Below the pieces are notes generated by a model. It did not search any database, was not told the origin of the DNA, and saw nothing but the letters and a program-made list of their open reading frames with translations. A DNA stretch of 18,564 nucleotides, from assembly GCA_946887105.1 (NCBI GenBank), contig CAMPKJ010000070.1:1-18564 (forward strand), written 5' to 3'. This DNA comes from an uncultured Acidobacteriota bacterium. GTDB lineage: Bacteria > Acidobacteriota > Thermoanaerobaculia > Gp7-AA8. Shown one piece after another: positions 1 through 8,723 of this stretch (positions are counted from its first letter, which is position 1; the number at the start of each line of letters is the position of its first letter). The position numbers and the translations under genes are program-made.

Positions 1-1420
1 GATAGACACGCGTCGCCAGCGTCATCGGATCGACGCGCACCATTCCTTCCGAAGCGCCCGCCCACACGATTCCCTCAACATCGAACGCGATCGTGCGGAT
101 CGGGCCGCCCGCGAGCCTCTCCGGCGGCAAGCGCTCGAATCGCGACGCGCCCGGCCGCATCACGTGCAAGGAGGAGTTGAGCGTGGCTACCCAGATCGTG
201 CCGTCCTCCGCCTGCGCCAGACAGGTGATGGCGCCATCGGAAAGATCGCGAATGTTCCGCACGCGCCGCAGCGAACGATCGAGGACGTCGATGCCGTTGC
301 CGTTCGTCCCCACCCAGATCGTGCCGTCGCGCATTTCCAGCGCGCGCACCGCCGCCGCATGCGTCAATCCATCGGGCCGGTTCGGACTGAATCGCAGCGA
401 ACGGAACGCGCGCGTGCGCGGATCGTGAAACGCCACGCCCTCGCCCCAGGTGCCGGCCCACATCACGCCGCTGCGATCGCGGAACACGGCGCCGACGCGA
501 TCCGAGCCGATGGTGTCGTCGAGCAGCGGATCGTGCCGCAGGCGATCGACGACCAACAGCGATTCCTGATCGACGACGTCGATCCCGCCGCCGAACGTGG
601 CGATCCACGTCTCCCCCGCCGCACCTTCCGCGAAGCCGTACACCCAGTAGTGACTGAGTCCGTTCGGATCGCCCGGCCGCGGCGCGAGCCTGCGCAGCGT
701 GCCACTCCGGGGATCGAGCACCGCCGCGCCATGCTCTTCGGTACCGATCCAGATGCGTCCGCGCGCGTCTTCGTGCAGCTCGACGACGAAGTCGCTCGCG
801 AGCTCCGGCGCGACGCGCTCGAATCCGCGATCCTCGCTCCATCGTTGCAATCCCGCGCGCGTGCCTACCCATAACGTTCCGCCGCGATCGACGAGCAGTC
901 CGCGCACGCGATCGTCGGCAATGCTCAGCGGAGCCTTCGCGTCGTGGCGGAAGTGTTCGATGCGTCCTGACTTCGGATCGAGGCGATGGAGTCCGGCGGT
1001 GGTCGCAACCCAGATCCGTCCCGTGCGGTCTTCGGCGAGTCCTTCGACGCGGTCGTAGCCGACCTGATGGCGCGTGAAGGTCTCCGTGCGCGGATCGAAG
1101 ACGGACAGTCCGCCGCTGAAGGTCCCCACCCACAACCGTCCATCCAACGCGACCAGCAACGCGCGCACGTAACTTCCCGCCAGCGTGGCCGGATCAGCCG
1201 GATTGGAGCGATAGACGCGCCACTCATAACCGTCATAGCGCACCAGTCCGCCCTGCGTGCCGAACCACAACAGCCCCGCCGCATCCTGTGCGATGGCCGA
1301 TACGAGATGCGCCGGCACGTCATCCGGAATGGCCACGCGGCGGAAGGAGACCTGCGCCGATGCGCCCAACGCGCCGAGGAGCGCGATGAGCACACGAGCG
1401 ACGGCGGTCCAGCTCGGCAT
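1..1420 (-). CDS. Two-component-regulator propeller sensor protein, N-terminal part (3' end outside window)
   Basis: The frame is open from the ATG at 1420 to the left edge, 473 codons, with no stop. Residues 1 to about 23 (MPSWTAVARVLIALLGALGASAQ) look like a signal peptide. The rest is a chain of Reg_prop-type blades. I count ten copies of the hallmark (G..W.GT or G..W.AT followed by a D-ending strand), for example LLWFGTQGGLVRYD, RLWVGTFSGGLSVFD, TLWVGTRAGLQRWS and TIWVGTNGNGIDVLD. In known families such a periplasmic propeller is followed by a YYY domain, one membrane helix and a cytoplasmic output module (histidine kinase, diguanylate cyclase or DNA-binding domain). That part lies outside the window, so the output is unknown. 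The start is 24 bases downstream of the previous gene's stop and has no clear Shine-Dalgarno sequence. The only nearby upstream ATG (1428) meets a stop two codons later. The neighbouring secreted protein could share its signal or operon, which is inference. Confidence 0.88.
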   Translation of the reverse strand, partial: MPSWTAVARVLIALLGALGASAQVSFRRVAIPDDVPAHLVSAIAQDAAGLLWFGTQGGLVRYDGYEWRVYRSNPADPATLAGSYVRALLVALDGRLWVGTFSGGLSVFDPRTETFTRHQVGYDRVEGLAEDRTGRIWVATTAGLHRLDPKSGRIEHFRHDAKAPLSIADDRVRGLLVDRGGTLWVGTRAGLQRWSEDRGFERVAPELASDFVVELHEDARGRIWIGTEEHGAAVLDPRSGTLRRLAPRPGDPNGLSHYWVYGFAEGAAGETWIATFGGGIDVVDQESLLVVDRLRHDPLLDDTIGSDRVGAVFRDRSGVMWAGTWGEGVAFHDPRTRAFRSLRFSPNRPDGLTHAAAVRALEMRDGTIWVGTNGNGIDVLDRSLRRVRNIRDLSDGAITCLAQAEDGTIWVATLNSSLHVMRPGASRFERLPPERLAGGPIRTIAFDVEGIVWAGASEGMVRVDPMTLATRVY

Positions 1421-1443
1421 CAGGCCATTATCGCGCGGCGCCG

Positions 1444-4035
1444 CTACTCCACCCGATCGCGCAGCTCCTCGCTGTGGATCGCTTTCACCTTCACGTTCGC
1501 CAGCGATGCATCCGTGTAGCCGCCGGCGGTGAGACCGAGCGAAGTGCGGGCGGCGTCGAGTGCGGTGCGCAGTTCGGCGACGTGCACGCCTTTCACGCGC
1601 AGTCCTGCGGCGGCGGCGTCCGTGAATGCAAACGCGCCGACTCCGGCCAACGCGCGGACTGCATTGACCGCGGTTCGCAATTGCGAAAGGTGTACGGCCT
1701 TCACCTTCGTTGCCGTCGTCAGTGGATGGTCGGTGAAGATCACCGTCGTGGCGAGATCGGCGGCGCTGTTCGGCGAAGTGCCGCCGCCGTTCACCGCGCG
1801 CACCTGATAAAGGTAGGCGGTATTTGCGGAGGCGGTGGTGTCCGAGAAGGCGTTGCCCGCCGGCGATCCGACCAGTGTGAAGACACCGCCGGGCTCTTTG
1901 CGATCGACTTCGTACGAATCGGCTCCTGCGTCGGCGGTCCAGGAGACGTCGACCTGTGTCGCCGATGATGCCGTGGCCACGACGTTTGCCGGCGTCGCGG
2001 GACCGCCACCACCTGCGCCGGCGATCTCGAGATGGTTGATCGCTCCGGTCAGATCGGCGTTGAGCGTGATCCAAAGCTCGCTCGCATCCGCGCGCAATGA
2101 GGCGAAGTAGTCGGCGTCCGCGGTCAGCAACACCCCGCCCAGCATCACCACCGGCTCGCCGTCCGTGTAGTTGCCGACGATGATCAGAGGCTTCTTCAGC
2201 GTTCCGTTGCCGACCTCGATATTCGCATCGAGCGCATTGCCGGCCGCGTTGAACGCCAGCGCGCCATAGACGTGGTTGTAGCCGGGCGGATCGTAGGTCA
2301 CGGAATCCGCGCGCGTGATTCCGGCGGGGCCGCTGGTCACGACGCTGCCGACGCCGGCGGACAGCAGCACCGTCTGCATCGTCTCCACCTGAGCCACCTG
2401 CGTTTCCACGGGCGAGGTGGTGTGCGTGCCGAGCACGATGTAGGTGGAGTAACTCGCCTTCGGATAACCGGCGGCGGTGGTCATCGGGCCGCCGTTGTTG
2501 GTCGTGTAGCTGGTTTGCCCGAGGAAACCGTATTGCGTTTTCCAGGTCAGGCGGGCGTTGTTGTTCCCGAACTCCACCGAGTTCGCGTTGGCCTGATACG
2601 GCCAGTCGTTCGGACAAGGCATCACGTCCCCGCCGCACGCATTGCCGGCCGCGGAGGTCGTGTTCCAGAACGGCCGGATGTCGCTGCCGACGCCGGGATC
2701 GCGGCCGCCGCCGGCATCCTGCTGATCGAGCGTCCGGGTCTGCACGATGCCCATGGTCGCGTCTTTCGTATTCGTTCCGGTGAGCGGGCCGGCCAGCCAC
2801 TCCTTCACATAAGGAACAGTGTTGGCGGCGTTCCAGGTCCACGAGCTGTCGAGCGTGATCGGCGAGGTCGTCGTCGTGAATTTCCAGCGATCGCCCCACG
2901 CCGTGCCGTCGAGGCTCGTCCATCCGTCGCCGTCGATGTTCAGCTCTCCGTACGGTGCGCGCGAGTCGTCATAGAAGGTGTTTGCCGGCGCGATGGCGCC
3001 GCCCACCGTTGCATAGGCGAGGTCGACGTCATACGTGATCGCCCACAGCGGATGATCGCGGCCGGTGGAGAACATCCAGTCGACGGTCACCGGCATTTTT
3101 CGCGCGAGACCGCCGGTCGTGCCGCAATTGCGCGGGTAGTCCTGCCTGAAGCGGAAGATGGCGTGATGCCGTCCTTCGAAGACGCGCTCGTATCCGTTGC
3201 CGGGCTGCTTGCCGCCCAGCGGTGAGTCATCGCCGGCGCATGCGGAGCGGCTCTGATGCGATACGACGTAGCCGAAACCGGCGTAGCTGCCGTTGCCGTA
3301 CGTCGTCACCGACGCGATGCGCGTGCTGCCGTTCGGAAGCTGATAGCGAAATTCGCGCAACGCGCCGCCGCGCGCGCCGTTGAAATTCTGCCCGTCGTTG
3401 TGCGCGAGCACGGCCACGCGCGGCTGATCGTTGCTGTCCTGCCACGTGAACCGGTCGCTCACCATCGAGGCCACCGTCACGCCGTTCTCGATCACCATCG
3501 GATCGACGAGTTCCGCCTCGGCCTGCCCCAGCACCACGTCGTCGATGGACAAGACACCTTGCGCGGCGGCCTGATCGCTCTGCAGATCGATGCGATCGAA
3601 TGTCGCGGCCAGCGGCGTCAGCGGAACGGTGACCTCGCGCCAGACGCCCGCGGCGATGCTGCCGCCGTCGACGTAGCCGTCCAGTTCCACGTTGGCGACG
3701 ACGGCGTCGTCGAGCTGCAGATACAGACGGAGCTGCTGGCCGCCCGTTGCGCCGCCGTGAACCCAGAAGCGCAGAACCGGATAGGTGGCGGTGCTCACAT
3801 CCGGTGTCGGTCGCGCGAACGACACAGCGTTGTAGTTGTTGCCGATGAACGAGACCGACTTTGTGCCGTCGTGCGCTTCCGCCGTGCTCGCGAAGTTGCT
3901 GCCGCCGCCGTAGGAGTAATCCGCGAACGCGTTCTGCAACGCCTCGTCGTAAACCGTCAGCGTCTGCGCGTGCACGGCGCTCGCGACGAACACCGCGCAC
4001 GACACGACCAGAGCGGCACGGCGCAAATTGTTCAT
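1444..4035 (-). CDS. Large secreted protein: jelly-roll-like N-terminus, FN3 domain and triplicated C-terminal motif
   Basis: 863 residues. A clear signal peptide ends at VHAQ (about residue 24). Residues 25 to about 175 resemble a carbohydrate-binding jelly roll: an YDEAL opening, a GNNYNAVSF strand, LRFWVHGG, then a closing LSIDDVVLGQ strand. The central part (about 180-675) is rich in aromatic residues, N and G, and I do not recognise it. It carries paired cysteines (around SACAGDD, RNCGTT and NACGGDVMPCP) consistent with export. Residues about 676-766 form an FN3 domain (PATPANVVATASS, VDVSWTA, YLYQVRAVN). The last 97 residues hold three repeats of a VKAVHLSQLRTAV-type motif. An extracellular glycan-binding or glycan-acting role is plausible, but no catalytic motif is visible and I assign none. 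The ATG at 4035 places the signal peptide correctly. No strong Shine-Dalgarno sequence precedes it. The gene begins 26 bases after the acyl-CoA dehydrogenase stop. Confidence 0.85.
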   Translation of the reverse strand: MNNLRRAALVVSCAVFVASAVHAQTLTVYDEALQNAFADYSYGGGSNFASTAEAHDGTKSVSFIGNNYNAVSFARPTPDVSTATYPVLRFWVHGGATGGQQLRLYLQLDDAVVANVELDGYVDGGSIAAGVWREVTVPLTPLAATFDRIDLQSDQAAAQGVLSIDDVVLGQAEAELVDPMVIENGVTVASMVSDRFTWQDSNDQPRVAVLAHNDGQNFNGARGGALREFRYQLPNGSTRIASVTTYGNGSYAGFGYVVSHQSRSACAGDDSPLGGKQPGNGYERVFEGRHHAIFRFRQDYPRNCGTTGGLARKMPVTVDWMFSTGRDHPLWAITYDVDLAYATVGGAIAPANTFYDDSRAPYGELNIDGDGWTSLDGTAWGDRWKFTTTTSPITLDSSWTWNAANTVPYVKEWLAGPLTGTNTKDATMGIVQTRTLDQQDAGGGRDPGVGSDIRPFWNTTSAAGNACGGDVMPCPNDWPYQANANSVEFGNNNARLTWKTQYGFLGQTSYTTNNGGPMTTAAGYPKASYSTYIVLGTHTTSPVETQVAQVETMQTVLLSAGVGSVVTSGPAGITRADSVTYDPPGYNHVYGALAFNAAGNALDANIEVGNGTLKKPLIIVGNYTDGEPVVMLGGVLLTADADYFASLRADASELWITLNADLTGAINHLEIAGAGGGGPATPANVVATASSATQVDVSWTADAGADSYEVDRKEPGGVFTLVGSPAGNAFSDTTASANTAYLYQVRAVNGGGTSPNSAADLATTVIFTDHPLTTATKVKAVHLSQLRTAVNAVRALAGVGAFAFTDAAAAGLRVKGVHVAELRTALDAARTSLGLTAGGYTDASLANVKVKAIHSEELRDRVE
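1447..1737 (-). repeat. Three-copy C-terminal peptide repeat (VKAVH..ELRTAL type)
   Basis: This covers codons 767-863 of the large secreted protein. Three units each run from a (Y/F)TD or FTD opening, through a short variable stretch, to a core with register V-K-[AG]-[VI]-H-x-x-[QE]-L-R. The cores are KVKAVHLSQLRTAV, RVKGVHVAELRTAL and KVKAIHSEELRDRV. The first two units are followed by an A/G-rich linker with a hydrophobic helix (NAVRALAGVGAF and DAARTSLGLTAGGY). The last copy ends the protein. Similar tails occur on secreted proteins of Acidobacteriota and relatives (from memory, not searched). The position suggests a surface-anchoring, sorting or cell-wall-binding module, which is inference. 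Confidence 0.75.
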
Positions 4036-4061
4036 TTGCGCCGGAGTCTAAACCCAATCCG

Positions 4062-6539
4062 CTATGCCACGCTGGCCTCGTCCCTCGCGTTCACCTCGCG
4101 CAACACGCCCGGCGCGCTGTGCGTGAGGTACTCCTCCTGCGAGAAGTCATCGACGGCAATCGCTTCCGCGCGCAGTTCCTCGGCACGAGCGAGGAGCGCA
4201 TATTCATCATTCGCAATTACGCCCATCTCGAGCGCGGAGTCGTACAGCGCGCGGCCTTTCGCCTTCGGAATCAGCTTCGACTTCACCGCCGCCCTCACCT
4301 TCCTATCGACGGCCTCGGCACGCTTGACGACGCGGAAGGTCTCCTCGAGCAGGCCGAGGTGCTCGATGGTGTTGTCCGGCATGTAGACGCCCGCGGTGTG
4401 GCGGCGGCGCTGTTCGCTGTCCGTGAGGATCAGCGATGCGATCTTGTGCGTGTGTTTGTCGTTCGCCTCGCCCGCGAGCGCGTTGAAGCTCGACCACATC
4501 CGCAGCGGTCCCGCGAAGAGCCACGTCAGCCCCGGCACCGGCAGGTTCCCGAAGATGCCGTCGAACGCTCTCTGGATCTTGTACAGCGAGTAGTTCATGG
4601 TGAAGTGCACGAACGGCAGATCTTCCTCGGGGCGGCCGTCCGCTTCGTAGCGGCGCAGGATGGCCGTGCCGATGTACATCCACGACAACACGTCCGCGAA
4701 ACGGCCGGTGAGCTTCTCTTTCAGCTTCAGCGATCCGCCGAGCGCGCCCATGGCGATGTCGGCCAGGATCGCGAACGTCGCCGACGCCCACGCGAGCTTG
4801 CGGTAATAGCGCGCGGTCGGACCGCTGACCGGGCTGCCCGCGAGATTGCCGCGCGTGAGCGAGAGCACGATCGAGCGCGAGAGATTGCGCACGATGTGAC
4901 CGGCGTGGCCCCAGAACGCGCGATCGAACGCGCGCAGGTCGCGGGCGGCGATGGCGTTCACCTCATCGAGCGCGAACGGATGCGCGCGCAATGCGCCCTG
5001 TCCGAAGATGATCAGCGTGCGGGTGAGGATGTTCGCCCCTTCGACGGTGATGCCGATCGGCGTGGCGACGTAGAAGTGCGCGAGTTGATTGCGCGGACCG
5101 CGCGAGATGCCCGAGCCGCCCGCGACGTCCATGGCGTCGTTGATCACCCTGCGGCCGATCTCCGTGGAGTTGTACTTCGCGATGGCCGTGATCACCGCCG
5201 GCTTGATGCCCTGGTCGATCGCACCGAGCGTGAAGCGGCGCATCGCTTCGAGCAGATAGTTGAAGCCGGCGATGCGCGCCACCGGCTCCTCGATGCCTTC
5301 GAACTTGCCGATCGGCAGGCCGAACTGCTTGCGGATCGACGCGTACGCGCTGATCACCAGCGTGCCGAGCTTCGCGCCGCCGGTGCTCTGCGCGGGCAGC
5401 GAGATGCCGCGGCCGGCCGCGAGCGACTCGGTGAGCATCCGCCAGCCGTGACCGCAGCCCGCTTCGCCGCCCACCACCGCGTCAATCGGCACGACCACGT
5501 CGTGACCCTGCGTCGGGCAGTTGTAGAAGGGCGTGCCGAGCGGATCGTGACGGCGGCCGATGACCACGCCCGGCGTGCTGGTCGGCACGAGCGCGCAGGT
5601 GATGCCGAGGTCTTCGCCGCGGCCGAGAAGATTGTCGGGATCGCTGAGCTTGAACGCGACGCCGAGCAGCGTGGCGATGGCCGCGAGAGTGATGTAGCGC
5701 TTGTTCCAGTTCAGGCGGATGTAGAGCTTTCCGTCTTCGCCTTTGAAGAGCGTTCCGTGCGACGCGATCGCGCCGGCATCCGAACCGGCGCCCGGTTCCG
5801 TCAATGCGAATGCAGGGATCTCATCGCCGGATGCGAGACGCGGCAACAGGCGTTTCTTCTGCTCGTCCGTGCCGTAGTGCATCAGCAGTTCCGCCGGCCC
5901 GAGCGAGTTCGGCACCATCACGGTGATGCACGCCGGAATCGAGCGCGTGGCCAGCTTCATGATCACTTCGCTGTGCGCCAGCCCGGAGAACCCGAGGCCG
6001 CCGAACTCTTTCGGGATGATCATGCCCAGGAAGCGCTCGCGCTTGATCACGTCCCACGCGGCCTGCGGCAGTTCGCGCGTTTCCCACACTTCCCAGTCAT
6101 CGATGACGGAACAGAGCTCGTTCACCGGTCCATCGAGGAACGCCTGCTCCTCGGCGGTGAGCGACGGATACGGCTCGCGCATCAGCTTTCTGAAATCCGG
6201 CTTGCCCGAAAAGAGCTCCGCTTCCGCCCACACGGAGCCCGACTCGATCGCGGTGCGCTCCGTGTCGGAGATGGTCGGCATGATCGGGCCGAGGATCTTC
6301 ATCACCATGCCCGACACGAGTGCGCGGCGAATCGGGGTGATGAGGAACAGCAGCATCACCGCCGCGTAGGCGATCAGCAGCCAGGCTGGCGCTCCGAATC
6401 CGATCAGAATCGCCGCACCCGCGATCGCCCAGACGATCAGCGGCGCACCCGCGAACCCGATAGCCAGGAGCAGCAGCACGGAGGCGAGAACCCAGAGCGC
6501 AGGCATGTTCTGCAGGAAGAGCCCGTGAAGGTCGTTCAT
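4062..6539 (-). CDS. fadE: FadE-type acyl-CoA dehydrogenase
   Basis: 825 residues from the chosen ATG, close to E. coli FadE (814). It catalyses the FAD-dependent first step of fatty acid beta-oxidation, acyl-CoA to trans-2-enoyl-CoA. The N-terminus has about three hydrophobic segments (about 14-31, 34-49, 53-68), as expected for the membrane-bound FadE branch. The FAD/substrate signature FALTEPGAGSDAGA lies near 245-257, and the segment ITVEGANILTRTLIIFGQGA contains the presumed catalytic Glu (about residue 500, aligned to the YEGT Glu of ordinary acyl-CoA dehydrogenases). The C-terminal 300 residues match the extra FadE-specific (DUF1974) region. An in-frame GTG at 6566 would add nine residues (MARRLLPPR). 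I prefer the ATG at 6539 because the extension is charged, precedes a membrane segment and adds nothing conserved. Neither start has a clear Shine-Dalgarno sequence. No beta-oxidation partner genes are adjacent. Confidence 0.93.
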   Translation of the reverse strand: MNDLHGLFLQNMPALWVLASVLLLLAIGFAGAPLIVWAIAGAAILIGFGAPAWLLIAYAAVMLLFLITPIRRALVSGMVMKILGPIMPTISDTERTAIESGSVWAEAELFSGKPDFRKLMREPYPSLTAEEQAFLDGPVNELCSVIDDWEVWETRELPQAAWDVIKRERFLGMIIPKEFGGLGFSGLAHSEVIMKLATRSIPACITVMVPNSLGPAELLMHYGTDEQKKRLLPRLASGDEIPAFALTEPGAGSDAGAIASHGTLFKGEDGKLYIRLNWNKRYITLAAIATLLGVAFKLSDPDNLLGRGEDLGITCALVPTSTPGVVIGRRHDPLGTPFYNCPTQGHDVVVPIDAVVGGEAGCGHGWRMLTESLAAGRGISLPAQSTGGAKLGTLVISAYASIRKQFGLPIGKFEGIEEPVARIAGFNYLLEAMRRFTLGAIDQGIKPAVITAIAKYNSTEIGRRVINDAMDVAGGSGISRGPRNQLAHFYVATPIGITVEGANILTRTLIIFGQGALRAHPFALDEVNAIAARDLRAFDRAFWGHAGHIVRNLSRSIVLSLTRGNLAGSPVSGPTARYYRKLAWASATFAILADIAMGALGGSLKLKEKLTGRFADVLSWMYIGTAILRRYEADGRPEEDLPFVHFTMNYSLYKIQRAFDGIFGNLPVPGLTWLFAGPLRMWSSFNALAGEANDKHTHKIASLILTDSEQRRRHTAGVYMPDNTIEHLGLLEETFRVVKRAEAVDRKVRAAVKSKLIPKAKGRALYDSALEMGVIANDEYALLARAEELRAEAIAVDDFSQEEYLTHSAPGVLREVNARDEASVA

Positions 6540-6620
6540 GCGCGGTGGCAACAGACGCCGCGCCACGATTCATTCTGAAAAATCAGGAAATTGCGGTCGA
6601 AGCACGACTACCACTGCGGC

Positions 6621-8636
6621 CTAGAACTTCCCGCGCACCGCGAACGAGAAGATCGGCCCGATCTGCCGGTCGCGCTCCTCGATGAAATCGACGGCATCCG
6701 TGCGCCGGCCGGTGTGCACCGTGCGGTCCCACATGCTGTCCGCCGCGAGCAGGTTGTGCACGCCTGCGCGCACGGTCAGACCGCCGACGTTCTTGTGCTC
6801 GACGTATACATCGCCCCACACCGGTCCTTCCCACAGCCTGCCCACTTCGGTCAGCCGGTAATCCTTCGCGTTGAGCTGATACGAATAGCCCGAGCCCCAC
6901 GCCCAATCGGTGCCGGCGATGTCGTGGCGCAGCGCGAGGCTGAAGAACTCCTGCATGGAGTTGCTGATCGGGCGCTGCTCGCCGGTGAGCGGATCTTCGA
7001 CCTCGCTGTCCTGCCATCCGATGTGTGCGTCCAAGCGCGCGCCGGTCCAGCCGATGCGATCGAGATTGAACGTGCTGCGCGACTCGATGCCGTACACCGT
7101 CGCCGAATCGAGATTGCCGGGCGCCTGGCCGGTCGTGCCGATGGGGATGTAATCAATGATGTCGTCGATCAGGCGGCCGTACACGCGCAGCGTCGTGGAG
7201 CCGAGCGTGCCGAGGTTGCGCACGCCTTCGAGATCGAGATCCCAGCTCTGCTCGGGCACGAGATCGGGATTCGCCGACGTCTCCTGATCGGTGGCCACGT
7301 CGACCGACGCGAGGAAGTCGAAGAAGTCCAGCTGTCCGACGCGCCGTGCGAGCTTCACGTTGATGTCGGTGCGCGGAGAAACTTTCCACGCCGCCGACAG
7401 CTCACCCTTCGGACGATGGAACGTGCGCGTCGTGCCGCCCGCGCCGGCCTGCGCCAGCTGCGAGTACTCCCCGCCCGCCGACAGCTTCATGGTCACGTTC
7501 GACGCGAGCGAACGGCCGTAGCTGCCCATGATTTCGTATCGATCTTCTTCGACTTTGGCGATGCCGCCGGAGAACGGGACTTCCACAAAGTCTCCATCCG
7601 CCTCCATGTCGAACCGCCGCGTGGCGTTATCGAGACTGTTGAACGCACCCTCGGCGGAGATCTGCCATTCCGCGCCGCGATGGGTCCAGCGATATTCGGT
7701 GCGGCCGATCATCTCCCGGTCATCGCCGATTTGCGTCGAGCGGCTGCCGATCGCGGAGCCGTCGGGATGACGCGTGACGACGGTGGTCTCGTTCGGATAG
7801 CGCGAGCCGCGGCCGACGCCGATCAACTTCATCCGTCCGATCCCCAGTCCGAATTCATAGTCGCCGCCGATCTCGTAATTGTGGCCGTGCTCGTCGACCG
7901 TCACGCGGCGATTCCCGGTCGTACCCGACATCTGCGTACGCAGTCCGGTCTCGAGGTAGTCATAGTAGAGACGGCCGTACAGCAGATTGAGATTGCCTTT
8001 CGACGTTCCCGGTCCGTCGAAAACGAAGCGTCCGCTGAGTCGCGGCTGCTCGGCATTGCCGCGCCACCGTTCATCGCGTTCCTCCGTCAGCGCACCGCTG
8101 GAGTCGTAAATCCACGTCGGACCGCCCGCGCCGCTGCGACTGCCGCGATTATCGATGCCGATCGTGTACTGCACCGGCCCCTTCGTGCCGCTCACCGAAA
8201 CCTCGAAGCGCGTCAGCAGCGGATCGGTGTAGTACGAGCGGAACTCGGGGCGATACGCCCACTGTCCACTGATGCCGGTCGAGCGCACGATCACGTTCGC
8301 AACCTGGCCGGACAGGCCCGGGATGTCGAGCGTGCCGCCGTCGACGATCTCGATCCGCTCGACGTCCTGCGCCGGGATGCGGCTCAGCTCCGTGACCACG
8401 TCATTCGATTTGCCGGAGAGGCGCTGGCCGTTGATGACCACGTTCCCGGTCGCATCGCCGAGGCCGCGCTCCTCGTCTTCTTCCTTGATCGCGAAACCGG
8501 GAACGCGATTGAGCATGTCCAGCGCCGTCTGCGGCGCGAACTGCGCAAAGTCGGCCGGCGTGTAGGTTTGCGCGAAGGCGGGGAGAGCAAGGACGGCGAG
8601 TGTGACGATCAGCAGCGCTCGGATGTTGTCGGTCAT
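6621..8636 (-). CDS. TonB-dependent outer membrane receptor
   Basis: 671 residues. A signal peptide (MTDNIRALLIVTLAVLALPA, cleavage after AFA) is followed by a plug domain of about 100 residues: TALDMLNRVPGFAI, NVVINGQRLSGKSNDV and IPAQDVERIEIVDGG. Alternating amphipathic strands then follow to the end, typical of a 22-strand barrel (for example YGRLYYDY, LRVYGRLIDDIIDY, LTVRAGVHNLLAADSMW). The protein ends in RGKF, with the terminal Phe expected for BAM-dependent outer membrane insertion. There is no N-terminal carboxypeptidase-like domain and I see no obvious TonB box. The substrate is unknown. An in-frame GTG at 8657 adds seven residues (MSYESCR). The ATG at 8636 gives a better signal peptide. 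It lies between an exported ester hydrolase and FadE, so import of a hydrolysis product is possible but unproven. Confidence 0.9.
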   Translation of the reverse strand: MTDNIRALLIVTLAVLALPAFAQTYTPADFAQFAPQTALDMLNRVPGFAIKEEDEERGLGDATGNVVINGQRLSGKSNDVVTELSRIPAQDVERIEIVDGGTLDIPGLSGQVANVIVRSTGISGQWAYRPEFRSYYTDPLLTRFEVSVSGTKGPVQYTIGIDNRGSRSGAGGPTWIYDSSGALTEERDERWRGNAEQPRLSGRFVFDGPGTSKGNLNLLYGRLYYDYLETGLRTQMSGTTGNRRVTVDEHGHNYEIGGDYEFGLGIGRMKLIGVGRGSRYPNETTVVTRHPDGSAIGSRSTQIGDDREMIGRTEYRWTHRGAEWQISAEGAFNSLDNATRRFDMEADGDFVEVPFSGGIAKVEEDRYEIMGSYGRSLASNVTMKLSAGGEYSQLAQAGAGGTTRTFHRPKGELSAAWKVSPRTDINVKLARRVGQLDFFDFLASVDVATDQETSANPDLVPEQSWDLDLEGVRNLGTLGSTTLRVYGRLIDDIIDYIPIGTTGQAPGNLDSATVYGIESRSTFNLDRIGWTGARLDAHIGWQDSEVEDPLTGEQRPISNSMQEFFSLALRHDIAGTDWAWGSGYSYQLNAKDYRLTEVGRLWEGPVWGDVYVEHKNVGGLTVRAGVHNLLAADSMWDRTVHTGRRTDAVDFIEERDRQIGPIFSFAVRGKF

Positions 8637-8694
8637 ACGACATGATTCGTAAGACACGACGAAAGGTTTCGTAGCCGCAAGAAAAACGAGGCGA

Positions 8695-8723
8695 GTCCCC
8701 TCTCCCTACCGGGGAGAGGGGAC
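8695..8723. repeat. Palindromic repeat copy A, overlapping a stop codon; possible terminator
   Basis: A perfect 12-bp inverted repeat, GTCCCCTCTCCC / GGGAGAGGGGAC, encloses a 5-base loop (TACCG on the plus strand). The TAG stop of the ester hydrolase gene (8706-8708) lies at the loop/stem border, so the repeat supplies the last codons of that gene. On the minus strand the stem is followed about nine bases later by a run of five T (8686-8682), so it could act as a weak intrinsic terminator between the hydrolase and the TonB receptor. The core matches copy B at 16425-16451 (CCCTCTCC...GGAGAGGG), which marks it as a dispersed element. Confidence 0.75.

Noticed and set aside
925..1395. Minus-strand open frame of 156 codons with Arg/Ser-rich protein
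   Set aside because: It is a shifted frame within the propeller sensor gene, whose own frame shows ten regular W.GT blades.
3861..6578. Long plus-strand open frame of about 905 codons
   Set aside because: It lies opposite the FadE gene and its protein is Arg/Ala/His-rich without any domain. The minus strand encodes a clear acyl-CoA dehydrogenase, so this is an antisense frame kept open by high GC.
6540..6620. Possible terminator or promoter between the TonB receptor and FadE genes
   Set aside because: It contains only a very short CTGA/TCAG-type repeat around a T run. The stem is too short to claim a terminator.
6591..8645. Plus-strand open frame of about 684 codons
   Set aside because: It is antiparallel to the TonB receptor, with an Arg/His/Ala-rich translation and no motifs.
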